From contig CAJUJJ010000005.1 of the NCBI GenBank assembly GCA_910586765.1, forward strand, positions 46,120 to 110,119: a stretch of DNA of 64,000 bases, written 5' to 3'. Every line of letters starts with the position of its first letter. Within the stretch, counting starts at the first letter, position 1. The notes beneath the pieces were generated by a model, which did not search any database, had not been told where the DNA came from, and saw only the letters and a list, made by a program, of their open reading frames with translations. Of this stretch, positions 43,590 to 53,369 are shown piece by piece. Source of the DNA: an uncultured Clostridia bacterium (GTDB lineage: Bacteria > Bacillota > Clostridia > Lachnospirales > Anaerotignaceae). The position numbers and the translations under genes are program-made.

Positions 43590-43617
43590 TTATATCATAT
43601 TGTGCATTATGATATAA
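43590..43617. other. Inverted repeat between MCP and maf
   Basis: TTATATCATA and TATGATATAA, ten perfect pairs, around TTGTGCAT. It lies about 130 bases upstream of the maf start and 28 bases after the MCP stop. There is no T-run, so it may be an operator; a weak terminator is possible. Confidence 0.35.
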
Positions 43618-43644
43618 ATACAACTTTGACAGTTTGACAGAATA

Positions 43645-45654
43645 TTATTGTTTATCAATTAAATGAAATTGATTAACAAGTGTTTTCATATTTTCTGCTT
43701 CATTAGAGAGTTCTTTGCTTGTTGTGGCACATTGCTGTGCAGTTTCTGAATTTGTTTGTACAATATTTGATATTTGTTGTATATTATTTGTGATTTCTTT
43801 CATATCCGCATATTGTGCAGAATAAGATTTTGAAACAAATTTTATGTTATTTACAACAGTATTGGTGTCTTTTAATGTTTCATTTAAAGACTTTGCTGTG
43901 CTATCTGCAATAGAAACACCATTATCTACAGCAATAATAGAATTTTCAATTAGTATTCTTGTATTTTTTGCAGCTTCTGCACTTTTTTCGGCTAAATTTC
44001 GTACTTCTTCTGCTACTACAGCAAAACCTTTTCCATAACAACCAGCTTTTACTGCTTCAATAGAAGCATTTAAAGATAATATATTTGTCTGAAGAGCAAT
44101 ATCTTCAATGGTTTGAACAATTTTTTCGATTTCTTGTGAACAAGTGTATATGTGTGACATAGCTGAAATCATTTGCTCCATATGACGATTGTCTTGATTT
44201 AATTTTTTGCTCATAGATTGCGTTAATTCACTTGCAAGTTTACATTGCTGAGCAGATTGTTTTATATTTTCTGTAATTTGATTGATATGGTTTACAAGAG
44301 TATCAATTTGTACAGATTGTTCTGCTGCTCCCTGACTTAATAATTGTGCATTGTTAGAAAGTTCAGAAGAACTATAAGAAACTTGAAAAGAGGAATGAGC
44401 AATTTGTTGTATGATATGGTTCATATTTTCTGTAATATAATAAAAAGCCATTTCAATTTGAGAAAACTCACCATAATAGTTTTGCTTTGTATGTATGTTT
44501 AAATTACTGTTTGAAATTTGTGTTAATATGGCAGAGATTTCTTTTATCATATCATTTAAGTATTGTGCTGTGTTTGAAAATGTTTGTGCAAGCACACCAA
44601 TTTCATCATAATATTTTGAAGAAATAGAAGTATGTAAATTTCCTTTTTCAATTTGTTTTGCAACATTTATAATTTCTTTTAATGGGCGTAATCTGTTAAA
44701 AAGCATTTTGACAGATAACAATATAGAAATTGCTAATGCTATTATAAATACAAATAAATTGATAACTATTTGATGTAATAATTGTTGTGATATGATGTTT
44801 TTAGGATAAACAAAGCCTATTGTCCAGTTTGTATTTTCTTCTTTTGCTGTAATAAAATATTTTTCTTTTCCGTCATAATCTTTGCATAATTGTATGCCAG
44901 AAATATTTGTAATATCATTGAGAAAGTGTAATTCAGAAAAATCATTTGTATTTGTTGTTTGTGCATCTGTTGTTTGGTAATCGGAATTTTGATGAAATAA
45001 TATGTTGTTGTCATTATCTAATAAATATAAATAAGAACCATCTGTAGCATGATAATTACTTACTATGTCCTTTATGGCATTGATAGATAAATCACGTGCA
45101 ATAATACCATAAAGCTGACCATCATTTTCTTTTAAAGGCATTGCTATAGTGATAACAATAGAAATACCATCTGTAGCATCAATGTAAGGAGTAGAAATAT
45201 AAAGACCATCTTTTTCAACCGTATTGATATAATAATCTCTTTCTAGTGCATTGAAATCTTCATCAGGTATCCAGCCATCACCAGAAATCATTTTTCCTGT
45301 AGTTAAAACAACATAATCTGATACAACACCAAAATCAGCACCATAGTTTGTAGATTGTTCTACAAGCTCAAAAAGCTGTTGCTCACTACGTAATTCTGAA
45401 GGGATAGAAAGTACAGAATTTCCCACACTGTCAATTTGAGCAATTCTGAGAGAAAGCCAATCATTAATAGATTTTTCGTAGTAATTTAATGTATATTCCA
45501 TTGTTTTTTGCATAGAATTTGTAATCAATTCTTTTGTAGTAATATAGTTAGATAAAAATATCACGGAAATGGAAAGAACCATTATAATACTAATAAAATA
45601 GGCTATACTAGAAACTAAAGAATGTTGTTTTTGAGTGGTATGATATTTATGCAC
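43645..45654 (-). CDS. Methyl-accepting chemotaxis protein (dCache type)
   Basis: The 669-residue receptor has a membrane segment at residues about 15-37, an extracytoplasmic dCache-like sensor (about 38-285; SAGDGWIPDEDFNALERDYYI-like text with DATDGISIVITIAMPLK near 140). A second membrane segment lies at about 287-308, followed by a HAMP domain. The cytoplasmic signalling tip contains AGCYGKGFAVVAEEVRNLAEKSAEA near 562. I chose the GTG at 45654, which has AAAGGAG eight bases upstream; the frame extends 32 residues further without a site. dCache domains usually bind amino acids or other small molecules; the ligand is unknown. No che genes are nearby, so it is an orphan receptor. Confidence 0.88.
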   Translation of the reverse strand: MHKYHTTQKQHSLVSSIAYFISIIMVLSISVIFLSNYITTKELITNSMQKTMEYTLNYYEKSINDWLSLRIAQIDSVGNSVLSIPSELRSEQQLFELVEQSTNYGADFGVVSDYVVLTTGKMISGDGWIPDEDFNALERDYYINTVEKDGLYISTPYIDATDGISIVITIAMPLKENDGQLYGIIARDLSINAIKDIVSNYHATDGSYLYLLDNDNNILFHQNSDYQTTDAQTTNTNDFSELHFLNDITNISGIQLCKDYDGKEKYFITAKEENTNWTIGFVYPKNIISQQLLHQIVINLFVFIIALAISILLSVKMLFNRLRPLKEIINVAKQIEKGNLHTSISSKYYDEIGVLAQTFSNTAQYLNDMIKEISAILTQISNSNLNIHTKQNYYGEFSQIEMAFYYITENMNHIIQQIAHSSFQVSYSSSELSNNAQLLSQGAAEQSVQIDTLVNHINQITENIKQSAQQCKLASELTQSMSKKLNQDNRHMEQMISAMSHIYTCSQEIEKIVQTIEDIALQTNILSLNASIEAVKAGCYGKGFAVVAEEVRNLAEKSAEAAKNTRILIENSIIAVDNGVSIADSTAKSLNETLKDTNTVVNNIKFVSKSYSAQYADMKEITNNIQQISNIVQTNSETAQQCATTSKELSNEAENMKTLVNQFHLIDKQ

Positions 45655-45837
45655 AGGAAATACTCCTTTCTTTATTTTAAAACATTTAAAATGTATATAC
45701 TTAAGTTGTGATTTTATTTTTATTATGTAATGATTTTTTATCAATGTCAATTATTGCTGCATGAAATGTCGAAAATATACACGAAATGTATTTTTCAAAA
45801 ATTCACTTTTTATACTGATTAAATGTAAAAATAATAA

Positions 45838-45868
45838 ATAAAAAAAGCCTGCTATAAAAGCAGACTTT
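45838..45868 (-). terminator. Terminator of the rnf operon
   Basis: AAGCCTGC and GCAGACTT (one G-T pair) around seven bases, followed on the minus strand by TTTTTTTA, 11 bases after the rnfB stop. Confidence 0.8.
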
Positions 45869-45878
45869 TTAAAAAGAA

Positions 45879-46736
45879 TTATTCGCTTTTTACTTCTGGT
45901 TTTGGAGCATCTGCCTTTGGAGCAGCAGGTTTTTTGCCTGTTAAAACTCCTTTTGGACATTTATTTGCACAAATACCGCATGCCTTACATTTATCATAGT
46001 CGATTACTGCTAAATTATCGACAACGTGTATTGCATCAAAAGGACAATTTTTTTCGCAGATTTTACAAGCAATACAACCTGCGGAACATACAGCATTTAC
46101 ATTTTTGCCCATATCTTTAGAAGAACATTGTACTTTTACTTTCTTTTTCACAGGAAGTAATTCAATAATGTGTTTTGGACAAGTAGAAACGCATTTGCCA
46201 CAAGAAACACATTTGTCTTTATCAATTACGGCAATGCCATTTACAATTTCAATAGCACCGAAAGCACAAACTTTTTTACAACTTCCTAAACCAAGACAAC
46301 CATAAGTACAACTTTTTGCACCGCCACCAGCTAATTGCATAGCCATAGTACAGTCATCTAAACCAAAATAGGTATATTTTTCTTTTGCTATGTCACAAGT
46401 ACCTTGACATTTTACAAATGCTGCTGTTGGTTCTGCGGAACCAGCTTCTACGCCCATAATAGAACCTATTTTTGCGGCAACAGCTGCACCACCAACAGGG
46501 CAAGCATTTACTGGAGCTGTACCAGCAACAATAGCTGCTGCACAACCACCACAACCAGGAAAACCACAACCACCACAGTTTGCACCAGGCAATGCTTCAA
46601 GCACTTCTCCTAGTTTAGGGTCTTCTTCTACAGCAAACAATTTGCCTGCATAACCAAGGCCTGCACCAAGAACAACACCCAAGCCGCCTATGCTTATGAT
46701 TGGGTTAATAATATTCATAATATCCATTATTTGCAC
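45879..46736 (-). CDS. rnfB: Rnf complex ferredoxin-like subunit RnfB
   Basis: The 285-residue subunit has an N-terminal membrane helix (residues about 9-30) and the 4Fe-4S-binding sequence ALPGANCGGCGFPGCGGCA near 48. Ferredoxin-type motifs follow: CVSCGKCVSTCP near 174, CIACKICEKNCP near 214 and CKACGICANKCP near 246. It receives electrons from reduced ferredoxin. The tail AAPKADAPKPEVKSE is a Pro/Lys-rich extension. It is the last of six genes in order rnfC-D-G-E-A-B, as in Acetobacterium and other anaerobes. Confidence 0.95.
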   Translation of the reverse strand: MQIMDIMNIINPIISIGGLGVVLGAGLGYAGKLFAVEEDPKLGEVLEALPGANCGGCGFPGCGGCAAAIVAGTAPVNACPVGGAAVAAKIGSIMGVEAGSAEPTAAFVKCQGTCDIAKEKYTYFGLDDCTMAMQLAGGGAKSCTYGCLGLGSCKKVCAFGAIEIVNGIAVIDKDKCVSCGKCVSTCPKHIIELLPVKKKVKVQCSSKDMGKNVNAVCSAGCIACKICEKNCPFDAIHVVDNLAVIDYDKCKACGICANKCPKGVLTGKKPAAPKADAPKPEVKSE

Positions 46737-46745
46737 ACTCCTTGT

Positions 46746-47324
46746 TTAAATTTTGATTAAGCCTTGGAAACCCAAAAAGGCGATTGACATAATACCAGCT
46801 GTAACAAGTGCCAAAGGGAAACCATCAAATGCTTTTGGTGTATCATTAAATTCTATTCTTTCACGAATACCAGCAAACAGTATAATAGCAAGTGCAAAAC
46901 CTGCTGCACCACCAATACCGTTTAATATTGCTTCAATAAAGTTATAGCCTTTTTGCATATTTACAACAGCAACACCTAATACCGCACAGTTTGTTGTAAT
47001 CAAAGGTAAGAATACACCAAGTGCTTGATATAAAGAAGGTGAAGATTTTTTCAAAAACATCTCTACAAACTGCACCAATGCAGCAATAACCAATATGAAA
47101 GCAATATTATAGAGATATGTAATATTTAATGGTACTAATATAAAGTTATAAACCATATAAGCAGCCGCACAGGCAATTGTAATAACGAATATTACGGCAA
47201 CGCCCATACCAGTTGCAGTTTCTACCTTTTTGGAAACACCAAGGAAAGGGCAGATACCTAAGAACTGTGATAAAACGTAGTTGTTTACAAAAATACCAGC
47301 TAATACTAATAATATCAAATTCAT
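46746..47324 (-). CDS. rnfA: Rnf complex membrane subunit RnfA
   Basis: The 192-residue protein has about six hydrophobic segments. The start MNLILLVLAGIFVNNYVLSQFLGICPFLGVSKK is the standard RnfA N-terminus with the conserved NNxVLxxxLGxCPFLG sequence. With RnfE it forms the inner membrane core carrying ferredoxin electrons across to the outer-facing flavins and pumping Na+ or H+. It starts 15 bases after rnfE stops and ends nine bases before rnfB starts. Confidence 0.95.
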   Translation of the reverse strand: MNLILLVLAGIFVNNYVLSQFLGICPFLGVSKKVETATGMGVAVIFVITIACAAAYMVYNFILVPLNITYLYNIAFILVIAALVQFVEMFLKKSSPSLYQALGVFLPLITTNCAVLGVAVVNMQKGYNFIEAILNGIGGAAGFALAIILFAGIRERIEFNDTPKAFDGFPLALVTAGIMSIAFLGFQGLIKI

Positions 47325-47339
47325 TTATTTTCCCCCTCC

Positions 47340-47939
47340 TTACGCTTTTTTCTTATTTTTGAAGTAGTTTAACAATGCCATTAAGCAGCCAAGTGTAAAG
47401 AAAGCACCAGGTGCCATAACAAATAACAATGTTTTTGGAAAAGCGTCTGGTAATACAGCAACATTGAATAATGTACCTGCACCGATAAATTCACGTACAA
47501 GACCTAAGAAACCAAGTGCTACTGTAAAGCCAAGACCCATACCGATACCATCAAATATAGAATCGATAGGAGAGTTTTTAGAAGCAAATGCTTCTGCTCT
47601 TGCCAATATCAAACAGTTAACAACAATCAAAGGAATGTAAAGACCTAATGATGCGTTTAAAGAAGGCAAATATGCCTGCAATAAAAACTGTATGATAGTA
47701 ACGAATGTTGCGATAACAACGATAAAACAAGGTATTCTAACTTTGTCTGGAATGACTTTTCTCAAAAGAGAAATGAACAAGTTAGAACAAATTAAAACGG
47801 CTGCTGTAGAAAGTCCCATACCAATACCGTTTATAGCAGAACTGGTAACAGCCAGTGTAGGACACATACCGATAACCTGTGAAAATGTTGGGTTTTCGTC
47901 TATAATACCATTTTTAATTATTTTAACTGGATTGCCCAT
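47340..47939 (-). CDS. rnfE: Rnf complex membrane subunit RnfE
   Basis: The 199-residue protein has about six membrane segments and the NPTFSQVIGMCPTLAVTSSAINGIGMGL segment (residues about 15-42) typical of RnfE/NqrD. It is the RnfA homologue and pairs with it in the membrane. The start overlaps the rnfG stop by one base. Confidence 0.94.
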   Translation of the reverse strand: MGNPVKIIKNGIIDENPTFSQVIGMCPTLAVTSSAINGIGMGLSTAAVLICSNLFISLLRKVIPDKVRIPCFIVVIATFVTIIQFLLQAYLPSLNASLGLYIPLIVVNCLILARAEAFASKNSPIDSIFDGIGMGLGFTVALGFLGLVREFIGAGTLFNVAVLPDAFPKTLLFVMAPGAFFTLGCLMALLNYFKNKKKA

Positions 47940-48499
47940 TAATTAGCACCTCCGTTTGCATTTACCCATTGTACTGCTTCATCTGCACCAGAAGAAACAG
48001 CTCTGGAAGTAATTGTAGCACTTGTAATAGGAACAATTTCGCCACCGTCTTTTGTTACTTGTATAGGGCTTTCTGCCCCAGCGAATTGTTCATAAAAGTC
48101 AGGTGATGTAGCCAATGCACCAAGTCCAGGTGTTTCCGCATGGGATAATACTCTTAAACCAGTTACAACACCGTTCATATCAACACCAACCATAGTAGAT
48201 ACTTCACCGCCGAAACCACTTGGAGCGGTTGTTAAAACATAACCTATTGTTTCTCCGCCTTTTGTTGCTTTTGCTACTTTTTTGATAGTACCTTCTATTG
48301 TGTCGCCATTTGCAACATCAAGTATTGCTTCAAATTCAACACCTTCATCAGGCATAACTGCTGCCATAGCTTCTGCTTCTGTTTTAGCAGATTGTGCAGC
48401 AATCGCTTCTTTTGTTGTTTCGGAAACGATACCCAAAAGCATTGCCGCAACGGCTGTAATAATCAATAATACGAGTGCAGGTCTTCCTATCTCTTTCAT
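47939..48499 (-). CDS. rnfG: Rnf complex FMN-binding subunit RnfG
   Basis: The 186-residue protein has one membrane anchor (residues 8-27) and an FMN-binding domain. LSHAETPGLGALATSPDFYEQFAG near 117 and ITSATITSRAVSSGADEAVQWV near 155 mark the threonine-linked FMN site (S/T-x-x-T pattern). The domain faces outside the membrane. It overlaps rnfD by four bases and rnfE by one. Confidence 0.93.
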   Translation of the reverse strand: MKEIGRPALVLLIITAVAAMLLGIVSETTKEAIAAQSAKTEAEAMAAVMPDEGVEFEAILDVANGDTIEGTIKKVAKATKGGETIGYVLTTAPSGFGGEVSTMVGVDMNGVVTGLRVLSHAETPGLGALATSPDFYEQFAGAESPIQVTKDGGEIVPITSATITSRAVSSGADEAVQWVNANGGAN

Positions 48500-49461
48500 G
48501 ATTTTTTCACCTCCAAAGCACCAAATATCTTAGGTTCTGTGAAACGGTCAATCAAAGGAACACAAAGGTTCATAATCAATATAGAATAAGAAACGCCTTC
48601 TGGATAACCGCCAAATATACGGATTAAAGTGGTAAGTAAACCACAGCCTAATGCCATAATAATCTGACCGAGAGGTGTAACAGGGGAAGAAGCATAGTCA
48701 GTTGCCATAAAGAAAGCACCTAACATTAAACCACCTACAAGAATTTCATATTGAGGAATTCTGACACCATTTCTGCCAATCAGTGCTGTTAATATAAATA
48801 CTGTTGCAATGTAAACAACAGGAATTCTCCAGCTAATTACGTGTCTTACGATTAAATATACGCCACCGATAATTAAAGCGATAGCACTTGTTTCACCAAT
48901 ACAACCGCCAACTGTACCAACAAGAGCGTTTACCATATCGCCATTTGTAGCTGATGTAATTTCGCCTGCTTTTAATAAAGCAAGAGGAGTTGCTACAGAT
49001 ACAGCGTCAACTGCCTGACCAGCAGGAGCAGGCCATGTTGTCATAGCAGTTGGATAAGAAGCTAATAAAAATGCTCTTGCTGCTAATGCAGGGTTAATAA
49101 AGTTTTGACCTAAACCACCAAAGAGTTGTTTTGCAATAATAATTGCGAAAGCACTACCAACAATAGGCATCCAATAAGGAGCAGACGCTGGCATATTCAT
49201 TGCTAAAAGCAAACCTGTTACAGCTGCACTTAAATCTGTAATGGTAATAGGTTTTTTCATCAATTTTTGATATAAATATTCAAAAAACATTGCTGAGGCT
49301 ATGGAAAGCACCATAATTACCAAAGCATTAAGACCAAATACATAAATACCCATCAATGCTGCGGGAGTTAGTCCGATTAACACATCACGCATAATGCCCT
49401 GAATAGAGTCCTTAGAACGGACATGAGGGGTACCTGATACTATAAATTTATCCATTTTCAT
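48496..49461 (-). CDS. rnfD: Rnf complex flavin-binding membrane subunit RnfD
   Basis: The 321-residue protein has about nine membrane segments. GQNFINPALAARAFLLASYP near 117 and VDAVSVATPLALLK near 147 are the region of the Thr-linked FMN (the usual SGATPL is SVATPL here, with Thr kept). RnfD/NqrB subunits hold a covalent FMN and form the Na+ path. It starts 16 bases after rnfC stops and overlaps rnfG by four bases. Confidence 0.94.
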   Translation of the reverse strand: MKMDKFIVSGTPHVRSKDSIQGIMRDVLIGLTPAALMGIYVFGLNALVIMVLSIASAMFFEYLYQKLMKKPITITDLSAAVTGLLLAMNMPASAPYWMPIVGSAFAIIIAKQLFGGLGQNFINPALAARAFLLASYPTAMTTWPAPAGQAVDAVSVATPLALLKAGEITSATNGDMVNALVGTVGGCIGETSAIALIIGGVYLIVRHVISWRIPVVYIATVFILTALIGRNGVRIPQYEILVGGLMLGAFFMATDYASSPVTPLGQIIMALGCGLLTTLIRIFGGYPEGVSYSILIMNLCVPLIDRFTEPKIFGALEVKKS

Positions 49462-49477
49462 TTATCCCCCTTTATCA

Positions 49478-50857
49478 TTAACTTTTTGCTTTTGCTGCTT
49501 CTGCTGCGGCTCTTGCTTTTGCGGCAGCGGCAGCTTTTTTACCAGCTTCAATTTTCTTTGTTGCACGGATAGACTGTGCCAACTGACGTTTTGCAGGACA
49601 TTCAAAAGAACAACTGCCACATTCAATACAATCTAAACCATGATGTTTTACGAAGTTTTCTCCATCGCCACGAATTGCGAATTGATTGAGCATAAAAGGC
49701 ATCAAGCCCATTGGACAATGGTCAACGCATTTTGCACAACGAATACAGTTTCTTTCTTCTGGAATGAAAGCTTCTTCTGCTGTAAAGCATAAAAGACCAG
49801 AAGATGTTTTTACTGTAGCTACGTCAAGTGTGAAAAGAGTTGGACCCATCATAGGGCCTCCGGCAATCAGTTTTGCAGGTGGATTGTCTTCTTTAAAACC
49901 GCCTATCGCTTCTACAATATCTCTCATAGTCATACCAATTCTGATTTTGTAGTTGCCAGGATTTTTTACAGCACCGCCAGTTACTGTCATAATCCTTCTC
50001 ATAAGAGGTCTGCCTCTGAATAAAGCTCTTTCAATAGCAACAACAGTGTCTACGTTGTCAACAATACAACCAGCACTTGCAGGTAAAGCACCAGATTTTA
50101 CTTCTCTTTTTGTAATGGAGTAAATAAGGTGTTTTTCTGAGCCTTGCGGAAATTTTGTCACAAGAGGCTGCACTGTAATGTTTGAAATGCCTTCACAGGC
50201 TTTTGTCATAGCTTCGATTGCTTTTGGTTTGTTCATTTCGATGCCTATTACACCTTTTGCATTAGGGTGTAATTTCAACATTATTTGTAATCCTCTTACT
50301 ACTTTTTCGGACTCCTCAAGCATAATGCGGTAGTCACAAGTTAAATAAGGTTCACATTCTGCTGCATTGATAAGTATGTAGTCAATAGGTTGGTCTTTAG
50401 GAGGGTTTAGTTTTACGTGTGTTGGGAAACCAGCACCACCTAAACCAACCACACCAGCATTTTTGATGCAGTTAAGAATTTCTTCATTGCTCATAGTAGT
50501 ATAGTCATGAGCTTCATTCAGTCCTTCCACTTCTACCATTTTGGCATCATTTTTTACAACAATGGCTTTTACCATATTGCCACCTGGAACAAGCATAGGA
50601 CGAATGTCTACCACTTCACCAGAAATACTGGAAAAGATAGGAGAAGACATAAAAGCAGGTGATTCTGCTATTTTTTGTCCTACCTTTACATAGTCGCCTA
50701 CAGCAACCAATGGTTCACAAGGTGCACCTATGTGCTGGGACATAGGGAAAAACAATTCTGAATTTTCTTTTGGGAGTATCACTTTGATAGGCTGTTCTGC
50801 AGAAAGTGCTTTGCCATCTGGTGGGTGAACTCCACGTTTGAACGTTAAAGCTTGCAT
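49478..50857 (-). CDS. rnfC: Rnf complex NADH-binding subunit RnfC
   Basis: The 459-residue subunit has the NADH/FMN-type fold of the Nqo1 family: GVVGLGGAGFPTHVKLNPP near 133 and NAAECEPYLTCDYR near 165. Two 4Fe-4S motifs follow, CIRCAKCVDHCP near 371 and CIECGSCSFECP near 410. An Ala/Lys-rich tail ends it. It exchanges electrons with NAD+/NADH. It is the first gene of the operon; the long AT-rich region upstream (50858-51614) should hold its promoter. Confidence 0.95.
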   Translation of the reverse strand: MQALTFKRGVHPPDGKALSAEQPIKVILPKENSELFFPMSQHIGAPCEPLVAVGDYVKVGQKIAESPAFMSSPIFSSISGEVVDIRPMLVPGGNMVKAIVVKNDAKMVEVEGLNEAHDYTTMSNEEILNCIKNAGVVGLGGAGFPTHVKLNPPKDQPIDYILINAAECEPYLTCDYRIMLEESEKVVRGLQIMLKLHPNAKGVIGIEMNKPKAIEAMTKACEGISNITVQPLVTKFPQGSEKHLIYSITKREVKSGALPASAGCIVDNVDTVVAIERALFRGRPLMRRIMTVTGGAVKNPGNYKIRIGMTMRDIVEAIGGFKEDNPPAKLIAGGPMMGPTLFTLDVATVKTSSGLLCFTAEEAFIPEERNCIRCAKCVDHCPMGLMPFMLNQFAIRGDGENFVKHHGLDCIECGSCSFECPAKRQLAQSIRATKKIEAGKKAAAAAKARAAAEAAKAKS

Positions 50858-51614
50858 AGTATCCCCCTCTGTTCAATAAATTTTTTTGGTCAATTTTGAC
50901 TGTTAGAGTAATGCAATTTTACTATAAATCATACAAGTGCATAAAATGAACAAAAATTATTTTAATACAAAATGAAATACTTCTCAACCACTTTTTTCAG
51001 AAAAATTTATTTTTTCATAAAAACATAGCATTTCCGTGTAGTATAGCGTAGAAACAGCGAAAATACTTTTTTGTCATAACTATCATTGCTATAAGAGAAG
51101 AAAATACCCTATCAAAATATTTTGTATGCAAATTGTATGCTCTAGTAACAGTTTACTATTATTATTACAAAAAGTAAATGATAATTTATTACAAATTGAT
51201 AATTTTTTGTAAATAAAAAAGAATTTTTTTTATTTTTGTACAAAAAAGAGAACAATGCCACAAATAATATCAAAGTAGTTTGTGACAATAGCGTAATAGT
51301 AGATTTTTTTATGATATTGTGTTATACTTCAGAAAAATCGAATTGAAGTATATTCAAAATTTAAGGTATTTTTTTCGCAAAAATGCGAAAAAAGGTTCGT
51401 GCATTTGACATTCGAGTTTCTCCTGCGTTACTTCGTCAACGCTATGTCGAACTCTCATAAACGTCAAATGCACTCACTAAATATATGATAAAAAAATAAG
51501 TTATAGAATAGCAGTAAATAATAAGTTTTTTGTAATGGAATAAGTTTTATTTTAATTCAATATATTTAGTTATGTAAATAAATAGTAATACAAGTAAAAC
51601 AAAGGAGAAGAAAT
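50858..51614. other. 757-base divergent intergenic region (rnfC and MocR-type gene)
   Basis: It should hold the promoters of rnfC (minus) and of the MocR-type gene (plus). I found no consensus pair at good spacing. A long stable hairpin lies at 51399-51483, and a short one (TTTTTTCGCA/TGCGAAAAAA) directly before it at 51370-51392. No ORF of useful length with a ribosome-binding site is seen. Confidence 0.4.
51399..51483. repeat. 85-nt nested palindrome
   Basis: GTGCATTTGAC (51399-51409) pairs with GTCAAATGCAC (51473-51483) over 11 perfect bases. Inside are GAGTT/AACTC at 51414-51418 with 51450-51454 and GCGTT/AACGC at 51425-51429 with 51438-51442. It lies in a non-coding area and resembles a small palindromic repeat element or a structured RNA. 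A similar sequence was not noticed elsewhere in the window. Confidence 0.5.
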
Positions 51615-53045
51615 ATGAATTCATTTCATTCTATTGTAATAGATAAAAAAATAGAAATACCATTGTACCAACAACTGGCAGAAGGACTTTGTCATATGAT
51701 TGAGCAAGGGATACTTCCAGCGAACAGTAAATTGCCTCCTATTAGACGTATGGCGTCAAAACTTCATGTCAATGCAGTAACAGTAGTAACAGCATATAAA
51801 TATTTAGAGCAAAAAAAAGTAGTATATTCTTTGGTAGGAAGTGGTACATATGTTTCACCTTTGCCTATAGAACAAATAGAAAAGCCTATTGTATTGGAGC
51901 AGACAAAAAAATTTGAAAAACAAAACAGTATAGAAAATGCTATCAATTTTGTAGACACTTCTATGCCACAGCATTTATTCCCTGTAGAAGAATTTAAAGA
52001 AGCGTTTGATGAAGTTTTAAGTAGAGAAAAGGGAAGGGCGTTTGAATATTTAGATAGTATGGGATATATGCCTTTAAGACAAATGTTATGCCAATATTTA
52101 CAGGAATATGGTATCTATGCCTCAGCGGAAAATATACAAATTATATCTGGAGCACAACAGGGCATTGATATTATATCAAAGGCACTTGTAAATTATGGAG
52201 ATACGATATTTACAGAGAAGCCAACATTTTATGGAGCTTGTGGAGCATTTTTGTCAAGAGGAGGAAATGTCATTACAGTAAGTATGGAACAAGATGGCAT
52301 CAATATGTCAGAACTTGAAAATTTGCTAAAAGTATATCACCCTAAATTTTTGTATATTATGGCATATTTTCAAACACCAACAGGAATTTCCTATAGTATA
52401 GAGAAAAAAAGAAAACTGTTGGAATTAGCAGAAAAATATCATTTTTATATTATAGAAGACGATAACCTTTATGATTTTTATTATGGAGCGGAAAGAATAG
52501 TCCCTTTAAAAGCATTAGATTATAAAAATAAAGTCATTTATATCAAAAGTTTTTCAAAAATATTGATGCCCGGATTGCGTATGGGATTTATGCTTTTGCC
52601 AAAAAAATTATTGGAAAGTGTACAGTCTGCAAAATATACTACAGACATTTCCACATCAGGATTTTTGCAAAAGGGAGTAGAATATTATTTACGAAAATAT
52701 GGCTGGCAATATCACAGTTCTATTATGAGAAAATATGGAGGAGAACAATATAGAATGGCAGTGAGTGCGGTCAAAAAACATTTAGAAGGAAAAATAACAT
52801 TTTTGCTTCCAGAAGGAGGCATTAGCCTTTGGCTGAAATTGCCTCCAAAAGTAGAAGCTGAAAAATTGTGTACTATGCTTATAAAAGAAAAAGTAATTGT
52901 ATCACCAAGTAGTCAATATTATATGGGACAAAAAGAGCAAGATAGTATTAGAGTCTGTTTTTGTAATGTAAAACAGAGAGAATTAGAACAAGGTATGAAA
53001 AAAATAGCAAGTACCATTGATAAAATACTGGAAAATGCCCCTTGA
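51615..53045 (+). CDS. MocR-type GntR regulator with aminotransferase domain
   Basis: The 476-residue protein joins an N-terminal GntR winged helix (residues about 8-80; IPLYQQLAEGLCHMIEQGIL and KLPPIRRMASKLHVNAVTVVTAYK) to a fold-type I PLP domain (about 105-470). ISGAQQGIDIISKALVNYGD near 178 and YIKSFSKILMPGLRMGFMLL near 318 contain the PLP-binding lysine. MocR-type proteins sense PLP, GABA or similar amino compounds and regulate metabolic genes; the ligand here is not known. The RBS AAAGGAGAAG precedes the ATG. The -35 box of the next gene's promoter overlaps its last codon. Confidence 0.85.
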   Translation: MNSFHSIVIDKKIEIPLYQQLAEGLCHMIEQGILPANSKLPPIRRMASKLHVNAVTVVTAYKYLEQKKVVYSLVGSGTYVSPLPIEQIEKPIVLEQTKKFEKQNSIENAINFVDTSMPQHLFPVEEFKEAFDEVLSREKGRAFEYLDSMGYMPLRQMLCQYLQEYGIYASAENIQIISGAQQGIDIISKALVNYGDTIFTEKPTFYGACGAFLSRGGNVITVSMEQDGINMSELENLLKVYHPKFLYIMAYFQTPTGISYSIEKKRKLLELAEKYHFYIIEDDNLYDFYYGAERIVPLKALDYKNKVIYIKSFSKILMPGLRMGFMLLPKKLLESVQSAKYTTDISTSGFLQKGVEYYLRKYGWQYHSSIMRKYGGEQYRMAVSAVKKHLEGKITFLLPEGGISLWLKLPPKVEAEKLCTMLIKEKVIVSPSSQYYMGQKEQDSIRVCFCNVKQRELEQGMKKIASTIDKILENAP

Positions 53046-53070
53046 CAATATATTAGAGTGTCGTTATAAT
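53042..53070 (+). promoter_or_regulatory. Promoter of the alaS T-box leader
   Basis: TTGACA, 17 bases, TATAAT: a perfect vegetative consensus. The -35 box overlaps the stop codon of the MocR-type gene. Confidence 0.85.
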
Positions 53071-53076
53071 TTTTTA

Positions 53077-53348
53077 TACAATAAAATAAAAAAGAAAAAT
53101 GGTATAAAAAGAAGTAGTACACAAAAATACAGCTTTTCAGAGAGAAACGAAAAAGGTGGGAGCGTTTTAGGTATGATTTGTGGAAGCAGTCTTTTTTGCA
53201 ATGAAAATTGCAAACAGCAGTACGGAAAATTGTAGTATGTTCTGACGTAACACCTGCGTTAAAGGGATAGAGAGATGCTTTTGCATAATAAGGGTGGTAC
53301 CACGAGAAATTCCCGTCCCTGACCATATGGTCAAGGGGCGTTTTTTTA
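53077..53348 (+). promoter_or_regulatory. T-box leader of alaS
   Basis: The leader of about 270 nt has AGAGAGAAACG and GGTGGGAGCG in stem I, the conserved T-box AAGGGTGGTACCACG at 53290-53304, and an intrinsic terminator (CGTCCC..GGGGCG around TGACCATATGGTCA) with TTTTTTT ending at 53347. Uncharged tRNA-Ala should pair with it and prevent termination, raising alaS. A possible specifier is GCA near 53187, but I cannot place the loop with certainty. Confidence 0.9.
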
Positions 53349-53369
53349 TGAGAATAAGGAGGAAACGAT

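Noticed and set aside
45751..45960. 69-codon ORF overlapping the rnfB end
   Set aside because: It is a shadow of rnfB in another frame and runs through the terminator.
51399..51483. Nested palindrome considered as an integron attC site
   Set aside because: The conserved R-box sequences and an integron integrase are lacking.
53017..53235. 72-codon ORF in the alaS leader
   Set aside because: It covers the promoter and the T-box stem I; there is no site before it and the RNA structure explains the sequence.
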